Assembly: GCF_023656545.1 (NCBI RefSeq) | Contig: NZ_JAMOKF010000015.1 | Span: forward strand, 1 to 40,445 | From: Micromonospora phytophila | GTDB lineage: Bacteria > Actinomycetota > Actinomycetes > Mycobacteriales > Micromonosporaceae | Direction: 5' to 3' | Length of the DNA stretch: 40,445 nucleotides | In this document: one piece after another, positions 6,914 through 14,209 of the stretch | Layout: each line of letters starts with the position of its first letter | Numbering within the stretch: position 1 is the first letter of the stretch | The notes under the pieces: generated by a model | The model's input: only the letters and a program-made list of their open reading frames with translations | Database searches by the model: none | Told to the model about the DNA's origin: nothing | Position numbers and translations under genes: made by a program

Positions 6914-8695
6914 TCAGAAGACCGGCACGCCCTCGCGTACCAGCTTCCAGTTCGGCTGGAAGAAGTCGGCCGGGTCGATCGTGCCCCTGGCCTGCGCCCA
7001 ATCGATCAGCAGCTGACGGATCTCCTGCTGCTCGTTGTAGACAGGGGTCTTCACGATGCCGGGGAAGTTCCCGCCACCGCTGCGCCGGTAGTTGTTCACC
7101 GCCACCACGAACTGCGCGTTCTCCGCCACCGGGGTGTCGGTGCCGGGCAGCACCAGCCGGGTGATGCGCTGACCCACCGGCTTGGAGATGTCGATGTCGT
7201 ACTCCAGCCCGGAGAAGACGTCGTAGTTGTAGTCCGGCACGGCCGGGTCGTTGATCGTCTGCGGGTCGACCGGGGCACCCGGGGCGAGGGTCCGGAAGTA
7301 CTTGGCCGAGTACTCCAGGTAGGCGCGCACCTCGGCGCCGCTGAGCACGACCGCCTCGAGGGTGTTGTCGAAGACGTAGAGCCCGGCCACGTCGCGGATC
7401 TTCACGTCCCCGGCCGGGAAGACGGCGGTCCGGCTGAACGGCGCCGCGAGCGACAGCACCGGCAGGCCCGCGTACGGGGTGCCGGCGAGCGCCGTGCCGA
7501 CCACCTCGGCCTGGACGTGGTTGATGAAGTCCAGGATCGGGGTGTCCTTGTACCGGGACTCCGCGGCGGAGAGTTCCACGGTGGAGCGGGCGACGACCTG
7601 GTTGACGTACGCCACCGTCTTCTGGTGCTGCGCGCGCACGGCGGCGAGGACCGCCGGGTCCTCGACCACGGTGTTGGTGTTCAGCATGCTGGCCCGCTTG
7701 CTGGTGATCTTCCAGCGGTCGTCAGCCCGGACGAGGGTGAAGTCCATCCGGCTCAGCCGCTGGCCCCACTTCGACGGCTCGGTCAGCAGCACCTGCTCGC
7801 CGGTCTGCTCGTTGGTCACGAACTTCTCCACGACCTCGGCGTGGGCGTGGCCGAAGAGGATCGCGTCGATGCCGGGGACCCGCTGGGCGATCAGCGCGGT
7901 CGGGTTCTCGATCGGCAGCTCCGGGCCGTAGCTGGAGGTACCGGAGTCGCCGCCGTGCGCGGAGATCAGCACGATGTCGGCGCCCCGCTCCCGCATGATC
8001 GGCACGTACTTCGCGGCGGTGGCGATCATGTCGTCGAACCGCAGCCGGCCCTCGACGTTCGCACGGTCCCAGATGGCGCTGCCCGGGTTGGTCAGGCCGA
8101 GGATGCCCACCCGCAGGGTCGGCGTGGCGAAGCCGAGGGAGACCTTCTTGATGACGAACGGCAGGAAGGCCGGCTTGCCGGTGGCCACGTTGACGGCGTT
8201 CGCGGCCAGCGCCGGAAAGCCGAGCTGCTCGATCCACTTGGCGAGCAGCGGCAGGCCGTAGTTGAACTCGTGGTTGCCCAGCGTCACGGCGTCGTACCCG
8301 AGCACGTTCATGGCGTTGGCCATCGGGTGCGTCTCACCGGTGACGGTGATCGGCTCCTGCTTGGCGTAGAAGGTCGCCAGCGGCGTGCCCTGGATGGTGT
8401 CGCCGGCGTCGAGCACCAGGGTCGCCCTGCCCCGCCGCTCCGCGCGGATCTGGTTGACCAGCGTGGCCAGCTTCGCCACACCGACGTCGTTGTGCCGGCT
8501 GTCGTCGTACTCGGCGTCGGTGTAGTAGTCCCAGTTGTAGACGTTCCCGTGGGTGTCCGAGGTGCCGAGGATCGTGAGGTCCCAGGTCCGCGTCCCGGCC
8601 GCGCCGGCGGGGGTGGCGGCGATCAGCGGGGCGGTCGCCGCCGCGGCGGCGACGGCGAGCACCTGGCGGCGCGACGGGCCGGAGGGAGAGGTCAT
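6914..8695 (-). CDS. Tat-exported 5'-nucleotidase / 2',3'-cyclic phosphodiesterase
   Basis: 593 residues from ATG 8695, chosen for GAAAGG 6 nt upstream; an ATG 15 bp earlier lacks a site. The N-terminus has a twin-arginine signal (SRRQVLAVAAAAA, cut near PAGAAG). The metallophosphatase motifs follow in order: ILGTSDTHGN, LDAGDTIQG, TLGNHEFNYG, LISAHGGD and ILFGHAHAEV, which bind two metal ions. The C-terminal half is the 5_nucleotid_C substrate domain with NNYRRSGGGNFPG, a form typical of the CpdB/YfkN branch. Outside the cell it would release phosphate and nucleosides from extracellular nucleotides and RNA breakdown products. Phosphate control is plausible, but I saw no clear Pho box. Confidence 0.92.
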   Translation of the reverse strand: MTSPSGPSRRQVLAVAAAAATAPLIAATPAGAAGTRTWDLTILGTSDTHGNVYNWDYYTDAEYDDSRHNDVGVAKLATLVNQIRAERRGRATLVLDAGDTIQGTPLATFYAKQEPITVTGETHPMANAMNVLGYDAVTLGNHEFNYGLPLLAKWIEQLGFPALAANAVNVATGKPAFLPFVIKKVSLGFATPTLRVGILGLTNPGSAIWDRANVEGRLRFDDMIATAAKYVPIMRERGADIVLISAHGGDSGTSSYGPELPIENPTALIAQRVPGIDAILFGHAHAEVVEKFVTNEQTGEQVLLTEPSKWGQRLSRMDFTLVRADDRWKITSKRASMLNTNTVVEDPAVLAAVRAQHQKTVAYVNQVVARSTVELSAAESRYKDTPILDFINHVQAEVVGTALAGTPYAGLPVLSLAAPFSRTAVFPAGDVKIRDVAGLYVFDNTLEAVVLSGAEVRAYLEYSAKYFRTLAPGAPVDPQTINDPAVPDYNYDVFSGLEYDIDISKPVGQRITRLVLPGTDTPVAENAQFVVAVNNYRRSGGGNFPGIVKTPVYNEQQEIRQLLIDWAQARGTIDPADFFQPNWKLVREGVPVF

Positions 8696-8889
8696 GCCAT
8701 GCCTTTCCATGGGGGTGGAGGCGCCTCGTGGACGCCGGACGCACCATAACCAGCTGCTGTCACTCCTGCCACAGGAGCCTGAGGTATTTCACACCACCAG
8801 CGCCACAACCCCCCGGCGTGTAACACCACGGCCGCCGTTTCCGGCTGGCGCGGCGGGGACGCCGCCGGCGCGGCGTGCCGGGTGACCGG

Positions 8890-9549
8890 TCAGCGGGGCC
8901 AGTCGGCCAGCCGCTGCCGGACCCGGGCGACGGCCGCGGCGTCCAGGCCGTACCGGGCGAAGCGGCGGTCCGGCAGCCGGTCCAGGTAGCGGCCCGCGGC
9001 GCGAACGTCCTCCGGGTCGAGCGCGGGATCCAGCTCCCGGGCCAGCTCCAGCAGCCCCGCCACGTCGTGGTGCTCCAGGGCGGCGGCCACGTCGATGAAG
9101 TCCCGGACCTCCCGCCGGTTGACCAGGGCGGCCGTCTTGTTGGCCATCAGGTCCCGGACGTCCATCACCGGGCCCAGGTCCATCACCACCGGGCTGTGGC
9201 GCCGGTCGAGCCGGGCCAGGCTGAGCCGGATCTGCCGCCGGCCCCGACGCACCACGAAGTCCTTCAGATCCCGGTCGAACCCGTCGAACAACTCCGCCAG
9301 CTCGCTCTCCGGATCCGCGTCGCTCACCTCGAACCCGGCCCGCTCCAGCGCCGCCCGCACACCGTCGGCCGCCGTCGCGGCAGCCCCCTCGACGTCGGCG
9401 AAGAGGTCCACGTCCTCGGTCGGGCGGGCCACCAGCCCGTGCGCCGCCCAGGCCACCCCGCCGCCCAGCACGAACCGGTGCGGCCCGGCGGCGGAGAGCG
9501 CCACCTGCGCCACCTCGCGGTAGAAGTCGTGCGGGTGGGGCGTGCTCAC
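8890..9549 (-). CDS. AbiEii-like nucleotidyltransferase
   Basis: 219 residues from GTG 9549. That GTG overlaps the stop of the upstream gene (GTGA), so the two are translationally coupled; the frame stays open further upstream but only with out-of-family sequence. The core FVLGGGVAWAAHGLVARPTEDVDLF is the minimal nucleotidyltransferase motif (GG...R.T.D-h-D) of the AbiEii/AbiGii group. It is followed by DLMANKTAALVNRREVRDFIDVAAAL, the conserved helical part. Members of this group act as toxins that modify tRNA or other targets with nucleotides, though many chromosomal copies are uncharacterised. The partner gene fits the toxin-second order of such operons. Confidence 0.85.
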   Translation of the reverse strand: MSTPHPHDFYREVAQVALSAAGPHRFVLGGGVAWAAHGLVARPTEDVDLFADVEGAAATAADGVRAALERAGFEVSDADPESELAELFDGFDRDLKDFVVRRGRRQIRLSLARLDRRHSPVVMDLGPVMDVRDLMANKTAALVNRREVRDFIDVAAALEHHDVAGLLELARELDPALDPEDVRAAGRYLDRLPDRRFARYGLDAAAVARVRQRLADWPR

Positions 9550-9887
9550 GCCGTACGCAGACCCCGGTGCCGGCTCTCCCACGCCTGCCGTACGCCACGG
9601 GGCAGGTTGAGCAGCCGCCACACCCGGCGCAGCGTGCGCCCGTTGATCAACGCCCGGAGATCCTCCGCGCGGGTGGTCTCCCGCAGCACGTTCTCGTACA
9701 TCCAGAGCAGCTCGTCGGGGTCGCCGAGGTCGAACGTCCGGTCGGCGTTCCACATCAGCCGCACCGGCAGCTCCACCACCCCACGGGTGGGGCCGGTCAG
9801 CTCCGCCAGGGTGCGCGCCACCACGGCGGGGCGACCCGGTCGGGCCAGGAAGGCCACGCCGGTCGCGGTGGGGGAGACGCCCTGCAT
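9546..9887 (-). CDS. Small partner protein of the nucleotidyltransferase
   Basis: 113 residues from ATG 9887. No Shine-Dalgarno is present, but TACCCT ends exactly 6 nt before the ATG, so a leaderless transcript is likely. The protein has PGRPAVVARTLAELTGPTRGVVELPVRLMW, then a helical half with DELLWMYENVLRETTRAEDLRALINGRTL, and a basic tail. I see no winged helix like that of classical AbiEi antitoxins and recognise no other family. Its stop overlaps the start of the nucleotidyltransferase gene. That arrangement suggests a cognate antitoxin or adaptor, which is inference only. Confidence 0.75.
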   Translation of the reverse strand: MQGVSPTATGVAFLARPGRPAVVARTLAELTGPTRGVVELPVRLMWNADRTFDLGDPDELLWMYENVLRETTRAEDLRALINGRTLRRVWRLLNLPRGVRQAWESRHRGLRTA

Positions 9888-10000
9888 GCTGTCAGGGTAA
9901 CCCCAGCCGGGGCCCGGGCAGAGCACCTGCCGTCCGCCTTCTCGGATCCCCGGGGCTCCGCCTCGGCGACGCCAGGCACGATGCGGCCGCCTCGATCGGG

Positions 10001-10027
10001 GTGTGGCGGCGTGTGGCCTTGTGTGGC
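10001..10027 (+). promoter_or_regulatory. Three GTGTGGC direct repeats, exactly 10 bp apart
   Basis: GTGTGGC occurs at 10001, 10011 and 10021, each separated by 3 nt. Direct heptamers repeated once per helical turn are the usual target layout for OmpR/PhoP-like and SARP-like activators. The regulated promoter is not obvious. Confidence 0.4.
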
Positions 10028-10165
10028 CCCCGGGCCGGCCGGTCGGGCGCAGCCGTGGTCGAGTCGATGGCCGTGACGTCGGGTCTGCCGCGCCGGATGG
10101 GCGATACGTGCCTCACCATCCGATGAATCAGCCCTGCGGGCGGTGGCCCGGGTCGCCCTTCCACA

Positions 10166-10224
10166 ATCAGTTGATGAACAACCGTGACGAAGGGCCCTTC
10201 CACGACCGTTTTCCATCAACTGAT
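10166..10224. repeat. Dispersed long palindrome, copy A
   Basis: ATCAGTTGATG and CATCAACTGAT form perfect 11-bp outer arms. The interior is also nearly symmetric around GAAGGGCCCTTC, with ACCGT and CGGT blocks on each side. A second copy with the same arms and GGAAAACGG/CCGTTTTCC shoulders lies at 22697-22759. Confidence 0.7.
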
Positions 10225-10310
10225 CACGGGGCGGGTCGGGTCGATCGGTGCGTTGGGTGGTTGATGGTCGGGTGTCCGGTTGTGGGTGTGACCGGGGGCA
10301 TCATGGGCGC

Positions 10311-10520
10311 GGAATCGTGGCCGGCCGGGGGTCGTTACACCATGGGTACGGCCGAGCAAGGCGCGCCGCCTTCAGGTGGTGTGGCCGGGGCCCCGGATCC
10401 ACGGAATGACGGTGGCCGGCCGGTCGTTACATCCCCCGGACGATCGAGCAAGGGCTCGCCGGTCAGCCGGTATGGGCCGAGGGCCGAACCCCGGAATGAC
10501 GGTGGCCGCCCGGTCGTTAC
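10311..10520 (+). promoter_or_regulatory. Three tandem sigma-R/ECF-like promoters
   Basis: GGAAT at 10311, 10403 and 10493 is followed each time, after exactly 18 nt, by GTT inside CGTTAC (10333, 10425, 10515). GGAAT-N18-GTT equals the consensus known for the thiol-stress sigma factor SigR of Streptomyces. Units 2 and 3 are almost identical through the spacer, and unit 1 differs inside the spacer but keeps its length. They lie 340 to 160 bp upstream of the secreted protein gene and point toward it. Confidence 0.5.
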
Positions 10521-10677
10521 ACATGGTCCGGCCCCGCGAAGGGCACCCCCCCCGCCCCGCGAGCGTGCCGGTTCTGAGATTTGACTTTCCCCTTGTTTTT
10601 GAGCGCCGGACGGTGCTTGCGCCCTGTGCCGATCCCCCTTGGTGCGGTGGTGCCAACCCCCGAAGGAGCAACTTCTG

Positions 10678-11265
10678 ATGAACACGATCATGCGTAAGAG
10701 CGTTCTGGGTATTGCTGGTCTGGCCTTCGCCGGTGGCGTGTTCGCCGGCCCGGCCACCGCTCACGCCGCTCCGGCGGTCGAGTCGAAGCCGCTCGCGGTC
10801 GCCGTGCAGGCCGACAAGGCCGACAGCTCGAAGCTGATTCCGCACGGTGTGCAGGGCAAGCAGTCGCGCATCGACCTGGACGACGAGCAGACCGGCAACG
10901 TCAAGGCGATCATCGCCGCGACGAAGAAGGCGGACATGGACGAGCGGGCCGCCGTGGTCGCGATCGCCACCGCCCTGCAGGAGTCGAAGCTGGAGAACCT
11001 GGGCCACCTGGGTGACCGTAACGACCACGACTCGCAGGGCCTGTTCCAGCAGCGCCCCTCCAGCGGGTGGGGCACGGTGGAGCAGATCACCGACCCCGAG
11101 TACTCCACGATGGCGTTCCTCAAGGGCCTCAAGCAGGTCGACGGCTGGAAGAACATGCCGCTGACCGAAGCCGCCCAGACCGTGCAGGTGTCGGCCTACC
11201 CCGACCACTACGCGCAGTGGGAGCAGCAGGCCGCCGACCTCGTCGCCAAGCACTGGAACAACTGA
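10678..11265 (+). CDS. Secreted lysozyme-fold (transglycosylase-like) protein
   Basis: 195 residues; ATG 10678 follows GAAGGAG by 10 nt. A Sec signal peptide (MRKSVLGIAGLAFAGGVFAG, cut near AHAAPA) leads to a short spacer. The domain after about residue 70 reads AIIAATKKADMDERAAVVAIATALQES and LGDRNDHDSQGLFQQRPSSGWG, ending in VQVSAYPDHYAQWE. This is the lysozyme-like module seen in many actinomycete wall hydrolases, often in front of NlpC/P60 domains. Glu102 (in ALQESKLENL) takes the place of the catalytic acid. It probably cuts or binds peptidoglycan. Here the module stands alone. A triple promoter-like array upstream suggests stress or developmental control. Confidence 0.8.
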   Translation: MNTIMRKSVLGIAGLAFAGGVFAGPATAHAAPAVESKPLAVAVQADKADSSKLIPHGVQGKQSRIDLDDEQTGNVKAIIAATKKADMDERAAVVAIATALQESKLENLGHLGDRNDHDSQGLFQQRPSSGWGTVEQITDPEYSTMAFLKGLKQVDGWKNMPLTEAAQTVQVSAYPDHYAQWEQQAADLVAKHWNN

Positions 11266-11284
11266 CCCGCCGCAACACCACACC

Positions 11285-11312
11285 GGCCGGCACCCCACCC
11301 GGGGTGCCGGCC
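11285..11312. terminator. Hairpin terminator
   Basis: Perfect 12-bp arms GGCCGGCACCCC / GGGGTGCCGGCC with loop ACCC, 20 bp after the secreted protein gene and in front of the convergent PP2C gene. Confidence 0.8.
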
Positions 11313-11345
11313 AGTGGCGTATCCAGGCACCAACCGCGGGCGGGG

Positions 11346-12173
11346 TCAGCCCGCGACCGCGGGGTGGATCCGGAGGACCACGGCGGTGGCGTTGTCGTCG
11401 CCGCCGGCGTCGAGGCTCTCGTTGACCACGTCCCGGGCCGCCTGCGCCGGCCAGGGGTCCGCCAGGAGTTCCCGGAGCAGGTGGTAGTCGACCTGGTCGC
11501 TGACCCCGTCGGTGCAGAGCAGCCAGGTGTCCCCGGGTCGCAGCGACACGGCGAGCAGATCCGCCTCCGGCTCGTCGGGATGGCCGGCGTAGCGGGTGAG
11601 CTGGTAGCGGGCCCGGCCGGCGGCGGGGGAGTCCGGCGGGTACCAGCCGTGCAGCACGCCCAGCCAGGCCGCGGTGTGGTCGACGGTGACCAGCTCCAGC
11701 AGGTCGCCGCGCAGCCGGTAGGCCCGCGAGTCGCCGAGCTGGACCAGCCAGCCCTGGCCCCCGTCCGGCTCGGCGAGCAGGGCGGTCAGCGTGCACCCGG
11801 TCAGCTCGGCCAGGTCCGCGCCGGCGGCGCGTACGGCTGACTGGACCTGGGCGACGGCGGCGCGCAAATGCCGGGGGCCGACCTGCGGCCAGGCGGCGCG
11901 GACCTGCGCGACCAGGGTGCCCATCGCCGTCGCGCCGGCCCGGCGGCTGCCCTCACCGGCGCCCATCCCGTCGGCGACGGCCGCGAACGGCAGGCTCGCA
12001 TCCACGTGCAGCACGTCGAAGTTCGCCGGATAGCGGTTGCCGACGACGCTGGCACCCGCGACCTCCAGCTGTACGTCGCCCAGCCGGAGGCGGTGGACCT
12101 CGCCGGTCGCCGCGTGGCCGGTCGCCGGAGGTGGGCCGTCGGGTGACGAGGCCGTCGGACGAAAGCGGGACAT
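11346..12173 (-). CDS. PP2C-family Ser/Thr protein phosphatase
   Basis: 275 residues. PPM-type motifs are seen in order: FAAVADGMGAGEGSR with metal-binding Asp68, GCTLTALL, WLVQLGDSRAYRLR, LLCTDGVSD and GGDDNATAVVLRI with Asp259/Asp260. The usual N-terminal R..NED motif is weak here (NRYPANFDVLHVD), so one metal ligand may be changed. No membrane or sensor domain is present, so it is a cytosolic stand-alone phosphatase of STPK targets. No kinase gene is adjacent. The ATG has no Shine-Dalgarno; TACCGT ends 6 nt upstream with TTGACA 16 nt further, and that -35 lies inside an operator shared with the divergent HTH gene. Confidence 0.9.
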   Translation of the reverse strand: MSRFRPTASSPDGPPPATGHAATGEVHRLRLGDVQLEVAGASVVGNRYPANFDVLHVDASLPFAAVADGMGAGEGSRRAGATAMGTLVAQVRAAWPQVGPRHLRAAVAQVQSAVRAAGADLAELTGCTLTALLAEPDGGQGWLVQLGDSRAYRLRGDLLELVTVDHTAAWLGVLHGWYPPDSPAAGRARYQLTRYAGHPDEPEADLLAVSLRPGDTWLLCTDGVSDQVDYHLLRELLADPWPAQAARDVVNESLDAGGDDNATAVVLRIHPAVAG

Positions 12174-12179
12174 CGCCGG

Positions 12180-12246
12180 ACGGTAGCACCGGCGAGCCTG
12201 CTGTCAACAAGGGTTGACAGGGCGGGATTGTCAACGTAAGTTGACG
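12180..12246. promoter_or_regulatory. Divergent promoters with two TGTCAAC-N4-GTTGACA operators
   Basis: Operator 1 (12202-12219) is a perfect TGTCAAC-AAGG-GTTGACA; operator 2 (12229-12246) has one end mismatch. Centres are 27 bp apart. The rightward promoter is TTGACA (12214-12219), N17, TAAGTT (12237-12242), 6 nt before the HTH ATG. The leftward promoter is TTGACA (12208-12203), N16, TACCGT (12185-12180), 6 nt before the PP2C ATG. Both -35 boxes are operator half-sites, and the rightward -10 lies inside operator 2. Confidence 0.7.
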
Positions 12247-12248
12247 GC

Positions 12249-12485
12249 ATGAGTCAGGCGACGGAACTCGCGGCGGAAGCCGGCAGCACCGACCCCCGCG
12301 TCGGGCTCCGTGCCGTCCGCGCGCTGCGCCGGCTGCTGGAGCGGCTGGAGGTGGTCCAGGTGGACAACGCCCGTCGGCAGGGCTGGTCCTGGCAGGAGAT
12401 CGCCGACGCGCTCGAGGTCAGCCGGCAGGCGGTCCACAAGAAGCACGCCGGGCGACCGGCGGTCCGGGAATCCTGGGAGGCGTGA
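12249..12485 (+). CDS. Small HTH regulator paired with a Clp-N protein
   Basis: 78 residues. A leading helix (LRAVRALRRLLERLEVVQVDNAR) is followed by a clear helix-turn-helix, GWSWQEIADALEVSRQAVHKKH, like the resolvase/sigma-4 type. A leaderless transcript is likely. Its own promoter carries two matching palindromes, so autorepression and control of the divergent PP2C gene are the simplest reading. The stop overlaps the ATG of the Clp-N gene (TGATG), so the two are translated together. HTH plus Clp-N pairs recur in actinomycetes; their signal is not known to me. Confidence 0.8.
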   Translation: MSQATELAAEAGSTDPRVGLRAVRALRRLLERLEVVQVDNARRQGWSWQEIADALEVSRQAVHKKHAGRPAVRESWEA

Positions 12486-13057
12486 TGTTCGAACGGTTCA
12501 CCGACCGCGCGCGTACGGTCGTCAAGCGCGCCCGTGACGAGGCCGGCCGGCAGACGGTGGGCACCGAGCACCTGTTGCTCGCCCTGCTCGCCGACGGCGA
12601 CGGTCTCGCCGCGCGGGTGCTCGACGAGGCCGGTGTCCGCGCCGACGACCTGCGCGCCCGCGTCCAACGGCACACCGAGCGCGGGTCCACCGGCCTGGCG
12701 GACGCCGACGCCGCCGCACTGCGGGAGATCGGCATCGACCTGGCCGCGATCGTGGCCCGGATCGAGGAGTCCTTCGGCCCGGACGCGTTGCGGGCGGCGG
12801 TGCCCGCGCCGCGGCGTCGCTGGGCCCGCTGGCGGCGGTACGCGGGCGGGCCCTTCTCGCCCCGGGCGAAGAAGGTGCTGGAGCTGTCACTGCGCGAGGC
12901 GCTGCGGCTGCGCCACAATCACATCGGCACCGAGCACATCCTGCTCGGGATCCTCCGCGAGGGGCAGGGGCTCGGCGCGCTGGTGCTCACCGAGGCCGGC
13001 GTGGACCTCGACGACCTGCGGCGTCGGGTGGAGACCGCGCTGCGCACCGCGGCCTGA
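12485..13057 (+). CDS. Clp N-terminal repeat domain protein (no ATPase)
   Basis: 190 residues from ATG 12485 (GGGAGG 4 nt upstream; an in-frame GTG sits at 12482). It contains two Clp_N helical repeats: residues 1-75 with TVGTEHLLLALLADGDGLAARVL, and about 115-188 with HIGTEHILLGILREGQGLGALVL. The Arg-rich linker RRRWARWRRYAGGPFSPRAKK lies between them. In ClpC and ClpA this module binds adaptors and substrates; here no AAA+ part follows, so the protein may compete for, or deliver, such partners. It is coupled to the HTH gene and could modulate that regulator or the ClpCP protease. Confidence 0.8.
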   Translation: MFERFTDRARTVVKRARDEAGRQTVGTEHLLLALLADGDGLAARVLDEAGVRADDLRARVQRHTERGSTGLADADAAALREIGIDLAAIVARIEESFGPDALRAAVPAPRRRWARWRRYAGGPFSPRAKKVLELSLREALRLRHNHIGTEHILLGILREGQGLGALVLTEAGVDLDDLRRRVETALRTAA

Positions 13058-13204
13058 CGCCGCCGGCAGCACCGCGCGGGCGGCCCGTTCGGCGGACAGG
13101 GGGCGGGCCAACCGGTGGCCGCCCCGCTCAAACCTCCCTGTGGCACTGCCGACGCGTCCCCCTGGCGGCTCGCTGAACGCCCGTACGTGCTGCACACTGG
13201 CGCC

Positions 13205-14209
13205 GTGGATGCTGGAGAGGACAAGCGGCCCGCGACGGCCGACGGCGGGCTGCGCTCCGCCGTGGTGGTCAACCCGGTGAAGGTCGGCGATCTCGACGAG
13301 CTGCGCCGGACGGTCGACGACGCGCTCGCCGCCGCCGGCTGGCCCGAGCCGCTCTGGTTCGAGACCACGGTCGAGGACCCGGGCCGCGGCCAGGCCGAGG
13401 AGGCCGTCAGGGCCGGCGTCGACGTGGTCTTCGCCTGCGGCGGCGACGGCACGGTCATGTCCTGCGTCAGCGCCCTGGTCGGCACCGAGGTGGCGCTCGC
13501 CGTGCTGCCCCAGGGCACCGGCAACCTGCTCGCCGCCAACCTGGGCCTCTCCAACGACCTCGCCACCGGACTGGGAGTGGCGATCGAGCGCGGCCGGCGC
13601 CTGCTCGACGTCGGCGCGGTCGAGGAGCACTACTTCGCCGTGATGGCCGGGATGGGCTTCGACGCGCAGATGCTCGCCGACACCTCCGAAACCACCAAGA
13701 AGCGGATCGGCTGGCCGGCGTACATCGTGGGGGCCGCCAAGCACCTGCGCGACCGGCCGATGAGGGTCTCCATCCGCATCGACGACCAGCAGCCGCTGCG
13801 CCGCCGGGCCCGCTCGGTGCTGATCGCCAACGTCGGCCGCCTCCAGGGCGGGCTACGCCTGCTCACCGACGCCGAGCCCGACGACGGCTACCTGGACGTG
13901 GCGGTGCTGACCCCCCGTACCCTCGGGCACTGGCTCGCGCTCGGTTGGGCGGTGCTGCGCCGCCAGGACCGCGTCCCCCGGATGGAGGTGTTCCGGGGCC
14001 GGCGCGTCGAGATCACCAGCAACCGGGCCCAGCCCCGGGAACTCGACGGCGACCTCATCGAACCCGGTCGCACCCTGAAGGCCGAGATCCGGCGGCGGGC
14101 GCTCTGGCTCTGCGTGCCGCGGCCCGAGCAGGCCCCCGACCTGGCCGAGGACGCGAAGGCGGCGGGGGAGCGGGGCGAGCAGCTCATCGAGGAAGCACGC
14201 CGTGAGTAG
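13205..14209 (+). CDS. Diacylglycerol/lipid kinase (DgkB/YegS family)
   Basis: 334 residues from GTG 13205; CACACT ends 6 nt before the GTG and there is no Shine-Dalgarno, so it may be leaderless. The longer open frame (from 13115) adds atypical sequence. Catalytic-domain motifs are FACGGDGTVMSCVSAL (GGDGT at 79-83) and LAVLPQGTGNLLAANLGL, and the second domain has VLIANVGRLQGGLRLLTDAEPDDGYLDV. Members phosphorylate diacylglycerol or related lipids with ATP at the membrane face, giving phosphatidate for reuse in phospholipid synthesis. It overlaps the BrkB-like gene by 8 nt and shares an operon with PAP2 domains that catalyse the reverse reaction. Confidence 0.9.
   Translation: MDAGEDKRPATADGGLRSAVVVNPVKVGDLDELRRTVDDALAAAGWPEPLWFETTVEDPGRGQAEEAVRAGVDVVFACGGDGTVMSCVSALVGTEVALAVLPQGTGNLLAANLGLSNDLATGLGVAIERGRRLLDVGAVEEHYFAVMAGMGFDAQMLADTSETTKKRIGWPAYIVGAAKHLRDRPMRVSIRIDDQQPLRRRARSVLIANVGRLQGGLRLLTDAEPDDGYLDVAVLTPRTLGHWLALGWAVLRRQDRVPRMEVFRGRRVEITSNRAQPRELDGDLIEPGRTLKAEIRRRALWLCVPRPEQAPDLAEDAKAAGERGEQLIEEARRE

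Larger units (their letters stand above)
9888..10677. other. 790-bp non-coding block with several regulatory elements
   Basis: I see no convincing gene here: open frames lack ribosome sites and consist of repeat translations. In order it holds three GTGTGGC heptamers at 10-bp phase (10001-10027), a 59-bp imperfect palindrome (10166-10224), three repeats with a GGAAT-N18-GTT core (10311-10520), and the leader of the secreted protein gene with GAAGGAG at 10661-10667. Confidence 0.7.

Noticed and set aside
6875..8749. 624-codon plus-strand frame opposite the nucleotidase gene
   Set aside because: The minus strand encodes a full nucleotidase with all motifs; this frame is a GC-rich shadow.
9546..9887. 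Classical AbiEi antitoxin
   Set aside because: The protein is too short and lacks the N-terminal winged helix, so it is left as an unnamed partner.
10003..10584. 193-codon plus-strand frame in the non-coding block
   Set aside because: It translates the palindrome and the promoter repeats, has no ribosome site and ends shortly before the real gene.
10225..10660. c-di-AMP (ydaO-type) riboswitch in front of the wall-hydrolase-like gene
   Set aside because: That riboswitch often precedes such genes in actinomycetes, but I could not find its conserved core. The repeats fit promoter units better.
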